From contig DASQFD010000062.1 in the NCBI GenBank assembly GCA_035633255.1, positions 1 through 13,426 of the forward strand: a stretch of DNA of 13,426 bases, written 5' to 3'. A model generated the notes under the pieces. That model saw nothing but the letters and a program-made list of their open reading frames with translations, searched no databases and had not been told where the DNA came from. Each line of letters opens with the position of its first letter. Positions within the stretch are counted from its first letter, which is position 1. Made by a program: the position numbers and the translations under genes. Source of the stretch: DASQFD01 sp035633255 (GTDB taxonomy: Bacteria > Actinomycetota > Actinomycetes > Actinomycetales > Dermatophilaceae). Shown in pieces: positions 12,687-13,426 of the stretch.

Positions 12687-13426
12687 CCTCCCTTCCCTCG
12701 GCCGTCGGCGACACGGCCACCACCGCGCTGTACCGCCTCGGGTGGGGCGCGCTCCGTCGGCTGCCGGAGCGGGCGGCATACCCGATCTTCGACCGGGTCG
12801 CCGACCTCGCCGTGCGGCGCGGGCGTGCGGCGCGGCTGCGCGCCAACTACGCGACGGTCCGCCCGGACCTGGGGGAGGCCGAGCTGGACCGGCTGACGGA
12901 GGCGGGCATGCGGGCCTACCTGCGCTACTACTGCGAGGCCTTCCGGCTGCCCGAGCTGGGGCCCGACGACCTGGCCGCCCGCGTGCGGCTGGAGGGCGAC
13001 GGCCCGGTCCGGGAGGTCGTGGCCGGTGGGGGCTCCGTGGTGTGCTTCCTCGGGCACCTGGGCAACTGGGACCTCGCGGGGGCGTGGGCCAGCGTGCACT
13101 GGACGCCGGTGACCACCGTGGCCGAGCGGTTGGAGCCGGCCGAGGTGTTCGAGGAGTTCCTCTCCTTCCGCACCGGCCTGGGCATGACCATCCTGCCGCT
13201 GACGGGGGGCCCGCCGGTCTTCCCCGCGCTCCGCGAGGCGGCCCGGCGGCCCGGGCTGATCCCCCTGCTGGCCGACCGCGACCTGACCAGCCGGGGGGTC
13301 GTCGTCGACTTCTGCGGGGAGCCGGCGCGGATGGCCCCCGGCCCCGCCGCGCTGGCGCTGGCCGAGCGGCGGCCGCTGCACCCGGTGTCGATCCGTCACG
13401 AGCGGCGGGGGAGCGGGTGGGGCATC
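12683..13426 (+). CDS. patA: Phosphatidylinositol mannoside acyltransferase (lauroyl/HtrB-like), 3' end outside window
   Basis: The first 248 residues of a lysophospholipid-acyltransferase-superfamily enzyme are present and run open to the window edge; family members are about 300-320 residues. The catalytic HxxxxD motif is GHLGNWDLAG (H125, D130). Further family features are YCEAFRLPEL, VAERLEPAEVFEEFLSFR and LIPLLADRDLTSRGVVVDFCG, which match PatA (Rv2611c type), the enzyme that acylates the mannose of PIM1/PIM2 at the inner face of the membrane. It starts at GTG 12683, overlapping the pgsA stop, so the two are translationally coupled. pimA would be expected next, beyond the window. Confidence 0.92.
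   Translation, partial: MTSLPSAVGDTATTALYRLGWGALRRLPERAAYPIFDRVADLAVRRGRAARLRANYATVRPDLGEAELDRLTEAGMRAYLRYYCEAFRLPELGPDDLAARVRLEGDGPVREVVAGGGSVVCFLGHLGNWDLAGAWASVHWTPVTTVAERLEPAEVFEEFLSFRTGLGMTILPLTGGPPVFPALREAARRPGLIPLLADRDLTSRGVVVDFCGEPARMAPGPAALALAERRPLHPVSIRHERRGSGWGI

Overview
The window is high-GC DNA from an actinobacterium. GTG starts are frequent, genes overlap by four bases in tight operons, and promoters look leaderless or nearly so (TANNNT boxes a few bases before an ATG). Gene content points to Micrococcales, perhaps an Intrasporangiaceae- or Ornithinimicrobiaceae-like lineage, but that placement is inference. Two unrelated blocks meet here, separated by a decayed gene.

Block 1 (about 1-5218, plus strand) is the end of a mycofactocin-type redox cluster. 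In order it holds the C-terminal part of a FadH/OYE-family NAD(P)H:flavin oxidoreductase, an electron transfer flavoprotein (ETF) alpha subunit, a FixC-like flavoprotein dehydrogenase, a FixX-like 2[4Fe-4S] ferredoxin, a divergent ETF beta subunit, and the creatininase-family peptidase MftE. From ETF alpha to mftE every junction is a short start/stop overlap, so the five genes look like one translationally coupled unit. MftE releases the redox-cofactor precursor from the MftA peptide. The other genes form a complete Fix/ETF-type electron chain (OYE, ETF alpha/beta, FixC, FixX). The likely meaning is that mycofactocin-linked oxidations are wired to a dedicated ETF relay. The rest of the mft genes, if present, lie upstream of the window; none follows mftE.

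Junction (5219-6586): about 200 bp with no convincing intact gene, carrying what may be the 3' end of a lost minus-strand gene, followed by an aminoglycoside-phosphotransferase-fold kinase broken by two frameshifts in the same direction.

Block 2 (6587 to the end) is the conserved actinobacterial thrS - HIT/Ap4A phosphorylase - pgsA - patA neighbourhood that begins phosphatidylinositol and PIM synthesis (compare M. tuberculosis Rv2614c-Rv2611c). Two things interrupt the usual order. (a) A 558-bp gap between thrS and the HIT gene contains a thrS terminator, a promoter-hairpin-hairpin-terminator cassette that looks like a small structured RNA of about 175 nt, and a 16-bp tandem repeat array whose last copy forms the leaderless promoter of the HIT gene. 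(b) An EF-G-like translation-factor paralogue with degraded GTPase motifs sits on the minus strand between the HIT gene and pgsA. A perfect 12-bp inverted repeat lies between the convergent HIT and EF-G-like genes. The window ends inside patA.
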